Positions 24,186 to 34,403 of a stretch of DNA of 64,000 nucleotides are shown piece by piece. The DNA is taken from NCBI GenBank assembly GCA_030549335.1, contig CM060187.1:5456001-5520000 (forward strand). The letters run 5' to 3'. The position numbers and the translations under genes are program-made. Under the pieces are notes generated by a model, which had not been told where the DNA came from, ran no database searches, and was given only the letters and a program-made list of their open reading frames with translations. How positions within the stretch are numbered: position 1 is the stretch's first letter; each line of letters starts with the position of its first letter. The DNA comes from Pontederia crassipes (lineage: Eukaryota > Streptophyta > Magnoliopsida > Commelinales > Pontederiaceae).

Positions 24186-26575
24186 ATGATTGGGATGAAA
24201 AAATAGGCTCGAATGAAAATTTTCCGGGGATGCGAAATTTCGCGCGCGCGCCTCTTACTCGTGTTTTCAGCCAAGAAGGTAAAAAATGCGAAATTTTTTA
24301 CGCTGTCAAAATATGCCAAATTTTCGACGCTTTCATGCCTGTTGATGCATGGTGAGATGATTTGGACGAAAAAAGGACTCAGGCGCAAATTTTCCGGTGG
24401 TGCGAAATTCACGCGCGCGCCTTTTACTCGTGTTTTCAGCAAAGAAGGTTAAAAACGCGAAATTTTTTACGCTGTCAAAATATGCCAAATTTTCGCGCGC
24501 GCCCCTTTTACCCGTGTTTTCAGCAAGAAGGTAAAAAAATGTGAAATTTTTTACGCTGTCAAAAGATGCCAAATTTTCAACGATTTCGTGCCTATTGATG
24601 CCTGGTGAGATGATTGTGACGAAAAAATGGACTCGGATGAAAATTTTTCGGGGGTGCAAAATTTCGCGCGCGCGCCTTTTACTCGTGTTTTCAGCCAAGA
24701 AGGTCAAAAAACATGCAATTTTTGACTCTGTCAAAAGATGCCAAATTTTCGACGCTTTCGTGCCCGTTGATGCATGGTGAGATGATTGGGACGAAAAAAA
24801 GGACTCGGATGAAAATTTTCCGGGGGTTCAAAATTTCGCGCGCATGCCTTTTACTCGTGTTTTCAGCCAAGAAGGACAGAAAATAAGAAATTTTTTACGC
24901 TGTCAAAAGATGCCAAATTTTCGACGCTTTCGTGCCTGTTGATGCATGGTGAGATGATTGGGACGAAAAAAAGGACACAGGCGCAAATTTTTCGGGGGTG
25001 CAAAATTTCGTGCGCGCGCCTTTTACTCGTGTTTTCAGCCAAGAAGGTCAAAAAACGCGAAATTTTTTACGCTGTCAAAAGATGCCAAAGTTTTGACGCT
25101 TTCGTGCCCGTTGATGCATGGTGAGATGATTGGGACGAAAAAAAGGACTCTGGCGCAAACTTCCGGGGGTGCAAAACTTCGCGCGCGCGCCTTTTACCCG
25201 TGTTTTCAGCCAAAATGTCAAAAAATGTGAAATTTTTGACGCTGTAAAAAGATGCCAAATTTTCGACGCTTTCGTGCCTGTTGACGCATGGTGAGATGAT
25301 TGGGACGAAAAAATGGACTCGGATGAAAATTTTCCGGGGGTGCGAAATTTTGCGCGCACGCCTTTTACTCATGTTTTCAGCCAAGAAGGTCAAAAATGCG
25401 AAATTTTTTACGTTATCAAAAGATGCCAAATTTTTTACGCTTTCGTGCCTGTTGATGCATGGTGAGATGATTGGGATGAAAAAAGGACTCAGGCGCAAAT
25501 TTTCCAGGGGTGCGAAATTTCGCGCGCGCGCCTTTTACTCGTGTTTTCAGCCAAGAAGTCAAAAACGCAAAATTTTTTACGCTGTCAAAATATGCCAAAT
25601 TTTCGACGCTTTCGTGCCTGTTGATGCATGGTGAGATGATTGGGACGAAAAAATGGACTCGGATGAAAATTTTTCGGGGGTGCGAAATTTCGCGCGCACG
25701 CCTTTTACTCGTGTTTTCAGCCAAGAAAGTCAAAAAATGCGAAATTTTTGACACTGTCAAAAGATGCCAAATTTTCGACGCTTTCGTATCTGTTGATGCA
25801 TGGTGAGATGATTGGGATGAAAAAAGGACTCAGGCGCAAATTTTCCGGTGGTGCGAAATTTCGTGTGCGCGTCTTTTATTCGTGTTTTCAGGAAAGAAGG
25901 TTAAAAATGCGAAATTTTTTACGCTGTCAAAATATGCCAAATTTTCGCGTGCGCGCCTTTTACCCGTGTTTTCAGCAAGAAGGTCAAAAAACACGAAATT
26001 TTTTACGATGTTAAAAGATGCCAAATTTACGACGGTTTAGTGCCTATTGATGCCTGGTAAGATGATTGGGAGGAAAAAATGGACTCGGATGAAAATTTTT
26101 CGGGGGTGCAAAATTTTGCGCGCGCGACTTTTACTCGTGTTTTCAACCAAGAAGGTCAAAAAATAAGAAATTTTTGACGTTGTCAAAAGATGCCAAATTT
26201 TCGACGCTTTATTGCCTGTTGATGCATGGTGAGATGATTGGGATGAAAAAATGGACTCGGATGAAAATTTTCCGGGGTGCGAAATTTTGCGCGCACGCCT
26301 TTTACTCGTGTTTTAAGCCAAGAAGGTCAAAAAATGCGAAATTTTTGACGCTGTCAAAAGATGCTAAATTTTCGACGCTATCGTGCCTGTTGATGCATGG
26401 AGAGATGATTAGGATGAAAAAATAGACTCGGATGAAAATTTTTCGGGGATGCGAAATTTCGCGCGCGCGCCTCTTACTCGTGTTTTCAGCCAAGAAGGTA
26501 AAATATGCGAAATTTTTTAAGCTATCAAAATATGCCAAATTTTCGACGCTTTCATGCCTGTTGATGCATGGTGAG

Positions 26576-26796
26576 ATGATTGGGACGAAAAAAGGACTCA
26601 TGCCAAAAAAGGACTCGTGTTTTCAGCAAAGACGGTCAAAAACGTGAAATTTTTTACGCTGTCAAAATATGCCAAATTTTCGCGCGCGCGCCTTTTACCC
26701 GTGTTTTCAGCAACAAGGTCAAAAAATGTGAAATTTTTTACGCTGTTAAAAGATGCCAAATTTTCGACGATTTCGTGCCTATTGATGCCTGGTGAG
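26576..26796 (+). repeat. 221 bp unit with complex rearrangement
   Basis: Near 26588-26622 the A-run plus GGACTC occurs twice, separated by ATGCC, and then continues directly into GTGTTTTCAGC. A composite unit has therefore lost its left arm, palindrome and CG tract and gained a short local duplication. The join uses ACTC, present both in GGACTC and in TTACTCGTG. This looks like template switching at small homologies. Confidence 0.8.
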
Positions 26797-28400
26797 ATTA
26801 TTGGGACGAAAAAATGGACTCGGTTGAAAATTTTTCGGGGGTGCAAAATTTCGCGCGCGCGCCTTTTACTCGTGTTTTCAGCCAAGAAGGTCAAAAAATG
26901 AGAAATTTTTGACGCTGTCAAAAGCTGCCAAATTTTCGACGCTTTCGTGCCTGTTGATGCATGGTGATATGATTGGGACGAAAAAAGTACTCAGGCGCAA
27001 ATTTTTTGGGGGTGCGAAATTTCGCGCGCGAGCCTTTTACTCGTGTTTTCAGCCAAGAAGGTCATAAACGCGAAATTTTTTATGCTGTCAAAATATGCCA
27101 AATTTTCGCGCGCGCGCCTTTTACTCGTGTTTTCAGCAAGAAGGTCAATAAATGCGAAATTTTTGACGCTGTCAAAAGATGCCAAATATTCGACGCTTTC
27201 ATGCCCGTTGATGCATGGTGAGATGATTGGGACGAAAAAAAGGACTCTGGCGCAAACTTCCAGGGGTGCGAAATTTCACGCGCGCGCCTTTTACCCGTGT
27301 TTTCAGCCAAGAAGGTAAAAAAAATGCAAAATTTTTGACGCTGTCAAAATATGCCAAATTTTCGATGCTTTCATTTCTGTTGATGCCTGGTGAGATGATT
27401 GGGACGAAAAAAGGACTCGGATAAAAATTTTTCGGGGGTCAAAAATTTCGCGCGCGTGCCTTTTACTCGTGTTTTCAGCAAAGAAGGTTAAAAACCCCAA
27501 AATTTTTTACGCTGTCAAAATATGCCAAATTTTTTACGCTTTCGTGCCTGTTGATGCATGGTGAGATGATTGGGATGAAAAAATGGACTCGGATGAAAAT
27601 TTTCCGGTGGTGCGAAATTTCGCGCGCACGCCTTTTACTCGTATTTTCAGCCAAGAAGATTAAAAAAATGCGAAATTTTTGACGCTGTCAAAAATGCCAA
27701 ATTTTCGACGCTTTCATGCCTGTTGATGCATGGTGAGATGATTGGGACGAAAAAAGGACTCAGGCGCAAATTTTTCGGAGGTGCGAAATTTCGCTGCGCG
27801 CGCCTTTTACATGTGTTTTCAGCCAAGAAGGTCAAAAACGCGAAATTTTTTATGCTGTCAAAATATGCCAAATTTTCGCGCGCGCGCCTTTTACCCGTGT
27901 TTTCATCAAAAAGGTCAAAAAATGCGAAATTTTTGACGCTGTCAAAAGATGACAGATATTCGACGCTTTCATGCCAGTTGATGCGTGGTGAGATGATTGG
28001 GACGAAAAAAAGGACTCTGGCGCAAACTTCCGGGGGTGCGAAATTTCGCGCGCGCGCCTTTAACCCGTGTTTTCAGCCAAGAAGGTAAAAAAAATGCGAA
28101 ATTTTTGACGCTATCAAAATATGCCAAATTTTTTATGCTTTCGTTCCTGTTGATGCCTTGTGAGATGATTGGTACGAAAAAAGGACTCGGATAAAAATTT
28201 TTCGGGGGTGCAAAATTTCGCGCGCGCGCCTTTTACTCGTGTTTTCAGCAAAGAAGGTTTAAAACCCGAAATTTTTTACGCTGTCAAAATATGCCAAATT
28301 TTCGACGCTTTTGTGCCTGTTGATGCATGGTGAGATGATTGGGACGAAAAAAGGACTCAGGCGCAAATTTTCCGGTGGTGCGAAATTTCGCGCGCGCGCC

Positions 28401-31400
28401 TTTTACTCCTGTTTTCAGCAAAGAAGGTTAAAAACGTGAAATTTTTTACGCTGTCAAAATATGCCAAATTTTCGCGCGCGCACCTTTTACCCGTGTTTTC
28501 AGCAAGAAGGTCAAAAAATGTGAAATTTTTTACGCTGTCAGAAGATGCCAAATTTTCGACGATTTCGTGCCTATTGATGCTTGGTGAGATGATTGGAACG
28601 AAAAAATGGACTCGGATAAAAATTTTTCGGGGGTGCGAAATTTCGCGCGCGCGCCTTTTACTCGTGTTTTCAGCCAAGAAGGTCAAAAAATGCGAAATTT
28701 TTGATGCTGTCAAAAGATGCCAAATTTTCGGTGCTTTCGTGCCTGTTGATGCATGGTGAGATAATTGGGACGAAAAAAGTACTCAGGCGCAAATTTTTCG
28801 GGGCTGCGAAATTTCGCGCGCGCGCCTTTTACTCGTGTTTTCAGCCAAGAAGGTCAAAAACGCGAAATTTTTTATGCTGTCAAAATATGCCAAATTTTCG
28901 CGCTCGCGCCTTTTACTCGTGTTTTCAAGAAGAAGGTCAATAAATGCAAAATTTTTGACGCTGTCAAAAGATGCCAAATATTCGACGCTTTCATGCCCGT
29001 TGATGCTTAGTGAGATGATTGGGACGAAAAAAAGGACTCTGGCGCAAACTTCCAGGGGTGCGAAATTTCGCGCGCGCGCCTTTTACCCGTGTTTTCAGCC
29101 AAGAAGATAAAAAAAATGCGAAATTTTTGACGCTGTCAAAATATGTCAAATTTTCGATGCTTTCGTTTCTGTTGATGCCTGGTGAGATGATTGGGACGAA
29201 AAAAGGACTCGGATAAAAATTTTTTGGGGGTGCAAAATTTCGCGCGCGCGCCTTTTACTCGTGTTTTCAGCAAAGAAGGTTAAAAACCCGAAATTTTTTA
29301 TGCTGTCAAAATATGCCAAATTTTTTATGCTTTCGTGCCTGTTGATGCATGGTGAGATGATTGGGACGAAAAAATGGACTCGGATGAAAATTTTCCGGTG
29401 GTGCGAAATTTCGCGCGCACGCCTTTTACTCGTGTTTTCAGCCAAGAAGGTAAAAAAATGCGAAATTTTTGACGCTGTCAAAAGATGCCAAATTTTCGGT
29501 GCTTTCGTGCCTGTTGATGCATGGTGAGATAATTGGGATGAAAAAAGTACTGAGGCGCAAATTTTTCGGGGGTGCGAAATTTCGCGCGCGCGCCTTTTAC
29601 TCGTGTTTTCAACCAAGAAGGTCAAAAACGTGAAATTTTTTATGCTGTCAAAATATGCCAAATTTTCGCGCGCGCGCCTTTTACTCGTGTTTTCAGCCAA
29701 GAAGGTCAAAAAATGCGAAATTTTTTACGCTGTCAAAAGATGCCAAATATTCGATGCTTTCATGCCCGTTGATGCGTGGTGAGATGATTGGGACGAAAAA
29801 AAGGACTCTGGCGCAAACTTCCGGGGGTGCGAAATTTCGCGTGCGCGCCTTTTACCCGTGTTTTCAGCCAAGAATGTAAAAAAAAATGCAAAATTTTTGA
29901 CGCTGTCAAAATATGCCAAATTTTCGATGCTTTCGTTTCTGTTGATGCCTGGTGAGATGATTGGGATGAAAAAAGGACTCGGATAAAAATTTTTCGGGGG
30001 TGCAAAATTTCGCGCGCGCGCCTTTTACTCGTGTTTTCAGCAAAGAAGGTTAAAAACCCAAAATTTTTTACGCTGTCAAAATATGCCAAATTTTTTACGC
30101 TTTCGTGCCTGTTGATGCATGGTGAGATGATTGGGACGAAAAAATGGACTCGGATGAAAATTTTCCGGTGGTGCGAAATTTCGCGCGCACGCCTTTTACT
30201 CGTGTTTTCAGCCAAGAAGGTCAAAAAATGCGAAATTTTTGACGCTGTCAAAAATGCCAATTTTCGACGCTTTCGTGCCTGTTGATGCATGGTGAGATGA
30301 TTGGGACGAAAAAAGGACTAAGGCGCAAATTTTTCGGGGGTGCAAAATTTCGCGCGCGCGCCTTTTACTCATTTTTTCAGCCAAGAAGTTCAAAAACGCG
30401 AAATTTTTTATGCTGTCAAAATATGCCAAATTTTCGCGCGCGCGCCTTTTACCCGTGTTTTCAGCAAGAAGGTCAATAAATGCGAAATTTTTGACGCTGT
30501 CAAAAGATGCCAAATATTCGACGCTTTCATGCCCGTTGATGCATGGTGAGATGATTGGGACGAAAAAAAGGACTCTGGCGCAAACTTCCAGGGGTGCGAA
30601 ATTTTGCGCGCACGCCTTTTACCCGTGTTTTCAGCCAAGAAGGTAAAAACGCGAAATTTTTGACGCTGTCAAAATATGCCAAATTTTCGATGCTTTCATT
30701 TCTGTTGATGCCTGGTGAGATGATTGGGACGAAAAAAGGACTCGGATAAAAATTTTTCGGGGGTGCAAAATTTCGCGCGCGCGCCTTTTACTCTTGTTTT
30801 CAGCAAAGAAGGTTAAAAACCCGAAATTTTTTACGCTGTCAAAATATGCCAAACTTTTTACGCTTTCGTGCCTGTTGATGCATGGTGAGATGATTGGGAC
30901 GAAAAAATGGACTCGGATGAAAATTTTCCGGTGGTGCGAAATTTCGCGCGCACGCCTTTTACTCGTGTTTTCAGCCAAGAAGATTAAAAAAATGCGAAAT
31001 TTTTGACGCTGTCTAAAATGCCAAAATTTCGACGCTTTCGTGCCTGTTGATGCATGGTGAGATGATTCGGGGGTGCGAAATTTCGCTGCGCGCGCCTTTT
31101 ACTCGTGTTTTCAGCCAAGAAGGTCAAAAACGCGAAATTTTTTATGCTGTCAAAATATGCCAAATTTTCGCGCGCGCGCCTTTTACCCGTGTTTTCATCA
31201 AAAAGGTCAAAAAATGCGAAATTTTTGACGCTGTCAAAAGATGACAGATATTCGACGCTTTCATGCCAGTTGATGCGTGGTGAGATGATTGGGACGAAAA
31301 AAAGGACTCTGGCGCAAACTTCCGGGGGTGCGAAATTTCGCGCGCGCGCCTTTTACCCGTGTTTTCAGCCAAGAAGGTAAAAAAAAAATGCAAAATTTTT

Positions 31401-34100
31401 GACGCTGTCAAAATATGCCAAATTTTTTATGCTTTCGTTCCAGTTGATGCCTTGTGAGATGATTGGTACGAAAAAAGGACTCGGATAAAAATTTTTCGGG
31501 GGTGCAAAATTTCGCGCGCGCGCCTTTTACTCGTGTTTTCAGCAAAGAAGGTTAAAAACCCGAAATTTTTTACGCTGTCAAAATATGCCAAATTTTTTAC
31601 GCTTTCGTGCATGTTGATGCATGGTGAGATGATTGGGACGAAAAAATGGACTCGGATGAAAATTTTCCGGGGGTGCGAAATTTCGCACGCACGCCTTTTA
31701 CTCGTATTTTCAGCCAAGAAGGTAAAAAAATGCGAAATTTTTGACGCTGTCAAAAGATGCCAAATTTTCGACGCTTTCGTGCCTGTTGATGCATGGTGAG
31801 ATGATTAGGATGGAAAAAGGACTCAGGCGCAAATTTTCCGGTGGTGCGAAATTTCGCGCGCGCGCCTTTTACTCGTGTTTTCAGCAAAGAAGGTTAAAAA
31901 CCCGAAATTTTTTACGCTGTCAAAATATGCCAAATTTTCGACGCTTTTGTGCCTGTTGATGCATGGTGAGATGATTGGGACGAAAAAAGGACTCAGGCGC
32001 AAATTTTCCGGTGGTGCGAAATTTCGCGCGCGCGCCTTTTACTCCTGTTTTCAGCAAAGAAGGTTAAAAACGCGAAATTTTTTACGCTGTCAAAATATGC
32101 CAAATTTTCGCGCGCGCACCTTTTACCCGTGTTTTCAGCAAGAAGGCAAAAAATGTGAAATTTTTTACGCTGTCAGAAGATGCCAAATTTTCAACGATTT
32201 CGTGCCTATTGATGCCTGGTGAGATGATTGGAACGAAAAAATGGACTCGGATAAAAATTTTCTGGGGGTGCGAAATTTCGCGCGCCTTTTACTCGTGTTT
32301 TCAGCCAAGAAGGTCAAAAAATGCGAAATTTTTGACGCTGTCAAAAGATGCCAAATTTTCGGTGCTTTCGTGCCTGTTGATGCATGGTGAGATAATTGGG
32401 ACGAAAAACGTACTCAGGCGCAAATTTTTCGGGGGAGCGAAATGTCGCGCGCGCGCCTTTTACTCATGTTTTCAGCCAAGAAGGTCAAAAACGCGAAATT
32501 TTTTATGCTGTCAAAATATGCCAAATTTTCGCGCGCGCGCCTTTTACTCGTGTTTTCAGGAAGAAGGTCAATAAATGCAAAATTTTTGACGCTGTCAAAA
32601 GATGCCAAATATTCGACGCTTTCATGCCCGTTGATGCTTAGTGAGATGATTGGGACGAAAAAAAGGACTCTGGCGCAAACTTCCAGGGGTGCGAAATTTC
32701 GCTGCGCGCGCCTTTTACCCGTGTTTTCAGCCAAGAAGGTAAAAAAAAATGCGAAATTTTTGACGCTGTCAAAATATGCCAAATTTTCGATGCTTTCATT
32801 CCTGTTGATGCCTGGTGAGATGATTGGGACGAAAAAAGGACTCAAGCGGAAATTTCGAAATTTCGCGCGCGCGCCTTTTACTCGTGTTTTCAGCAAAGAA
32901 GGTTAATAACCCGAAATTTTTTACGCTGTCAAAATATGCCAAATTTTCGACGCTTTTGTGCCTGTTGATGCATGGTGAGATGATTGGGACGAAAAAAGGA
33001 CTCAGGCGCAAATTTTCCGGTGGTGCGAAATTTCGCGCGCGCGCCTTTTACTCCTGTTTTCAGCAAAGAAGGTTAAAAACGCGAAATTTTTTACGCTGTC
33101 AAAATATGCCAAATTTTCGCGCGCGCACCTTTTACCCGTGTTTTCAGCAAGAAGGTCAAAAAATGTGAAATTTTTTACGCTGTCAGAAGATGCCAAATTT
33201 TCGACGATTTCGTGCCTATTGATGCCTGGTGAGATGATTGGAACGAAAAAATGGACTCGGATAAAAATTTTCCGGGGGTGCGAAATTTCGCGCGCTCGCC
33301 TTTTACTCGTGTTTTCAGCCAAGAAGGTCAAAAAATGCGAAATTTTTGACGCTGTCAAAAGATGCCAAATTTTCGGTGCTTTCGTGCCTGTTGATGCATG
33401 GTGAGATAATTGGGACGAAAAACGTACTCAGGCGCAAATTTTTCGGGGGTGCGAAATTTCGCGCGCACGCCTTTTACTCGTGTTTTCAGCCAAGAAGGTC
33501 AAAAACGCGAAATTTTTTATGCTGTCAAAATATGCCAAATTTTCGCGCGCGCGCCTTTTACTCGTGTTTTCAGGAAGAAGGTCAATAAATGCAAAATTTT
33601 TGACGCTGTCAAAAGATGCCAAATATTCGACGCTTTCATGCCCGTTGATGCTTAGTGAGATGATTGGGACGAAAAAAAGGACTCTGGCGCAAACTTCCAG
33701 GGGTGCGAAATTTCGCGCGAGCGCCTTTTACCCGTGTTTTCAGCCAAGAAGGTAAAAAAAAATGCGAAATTTTTGACGCTGTCAAAATATGCCAAATTTT
33801 CGATGCTTTCATTCCTGTTGATGCCTGGTGAGATGATTGGGACGAAAAAAGGACTCAAGCGGAAATTTTCCGGTGGTGCGAAATTTCGCGCGCGCGCCTT
33901 TTACTCGTGTTTTCAGCAAAGAAGGTTAAAAACCCGAAATTTTTTACGCTGTCAAAATATGCCAAGTTTTCGACGCTTTTGTGCCTGTTGATGCATGGTG
34001 AGATGATTGGGACGAAAAAAGGACTCAGGCGCAAATTTTCCGGTGGTGCGAAATTTCGCGCGCGCGCCTTTTACTCCTGTTTTCAGCAAAGAAGGTTAAA
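28401..34100 (+). repeat. ~5.7 kb superunit, copy 1
   Basis: Matching variants recur in 34.1-39.8 kb at an offset of 5,668-5,671 bp on the left half (28761 with 34429, 29529 with 35199, 30340 with 36011) and 5,708-5,713 bp on the right half (31105 with 36813, 32392 with 38105). The change of offset is explained by a deletion of about 34 bp in copy 1 near 31070. The unit contains AATTGGGACGAAAAAAGTACT monomers and the GTCAGAAGATGCC variant as markers. Confidence 0.82.
31062..31284 (+). repeat. 223 bp composite with deleted left arm
   Basis: GATGATT is joined directly to CGGGGGTGCGAAATTTCGC; the A-run and type-specific arm are missing. Counterparts at 27.74 and 36.74 kb are intact, so this is a private deletion of copy 1 of the superunit. 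Confidence 0.82.
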
Positions 34101-34302
34101 AACGCGAAATTTTTTACGCTGTCAAAATATGCCAAATTTTCGTGCGCGCACCTTTTACCCGTGTTTTCAGCAAGAAGGTCAAAAAATGTGAAATTTTTTA
34201 CGCTGTCAGAAGATGCCAAATTTTCGACGATTTCGTGCCTATTGATGCCTGGTGAGATGATTGGAACGAAAAAATGGACTCGGATAAAAATTTTCCGGGG
34301 GT

Positions 34303-34314
34303 GCGAAATTTCGC
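34303..34314. repeat. 12 bp palindrome GCGAAATTTCGC, present in most monomers
   Basis: The sequence is its own reverse complement. It sits at monomer positions 47-58 and is intact in most copies; the usual disruptions are GCAAAATTTCGC and GCGAAATTTTGC, both CpG transitions. Where the following tract begins CGCAC the perfect palindrome grows to 16 bp (for example 17902-17917, 21420-21435 and 31673-31688). It could be a protein-binding dyad or a small cruciform, but no binding factor can be inferred from sequence alone. Confidence 0.85.
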
Positions 34315-34322
34315 GCGCGCGC
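34312..34322. repeat. Alternating CG tract, Z-DNA-prone, one per monomer
   Basis: An 11 bp CGCGCGCGCGC run follows the palindrome. It is a slippage site: 13 bp versions occur at 19975-19987, 34483-34495, 41996-42008 and 46430-46442. Decayed versions such as CGCGCACGCC and GTGCGCGCC are frequent and look like methyl-CpG deamination. Alternating CG of this length can adopt Z-DNA under supercoiling; that it does so here is inference. Confidence 0.75.
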
Positions 34323-34349
34323 CTTTTACTCGTGTTTTCAGCCAAGAAG

Positions 34350-34403
34350 GTCAAAAAATGCGAAATTTTTGACGCTGTCAAAAGATGCCAAATTTTCGGT
34401 GCT
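34350..34403 (+). repeat. Tandem pair of 27 bp subrepeats inside the monomer
   Basis: Positions 34350-34376 and 34377-34403 are adjacent 27 bp copies, both beginning GTCAAAA and containing TGCSAAATTTT then GACGCT-like ends. Comparing consensus monomers, 24 of 27 positions agree. The pair is present in nearly every monomer. Losing one copy gives the 144-145 bp units seen at 50640, 53344, 21801 and 24041. This suggests the monomer itself grew partly by small tandem duplication. Confidence 0.85.

Larger units (their letters stand above)
20441..28400 (+). repeat. Zone B: mixed simple and 254 bp composite units, 1.8-2.2 kb repeats
   Basis: Composite units become frequent (about 20.91, 21.68, 22.23, 22.82, 23.75, 24.49, 25.94, 26.68, 27.10, 27.88 kb). 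Loose higher-order copies are visible: 20762-21268 with 22674-23141 (offset 1,912), 23238-23522 with 25075-25359 (offset 1,837), 21569-21763 with 25830-26024 (offset 4,261) and 26973-27470 with 28765-29260 (offset 1,792). The unequal offsets show a disordered, decayed or still-forming higher-order pattern. Several deleted units lie here. Confidence 0.8.

Noticed and set aside
28590-28600. Landmark variants (GATAATTGGG, GGAACGAAAA, GGTGAGCTGATT) as separate regulatory sites
   Set aside because: They are substitutions of the same monomer position that mark higher-order copies; nothing suggests a separate function.
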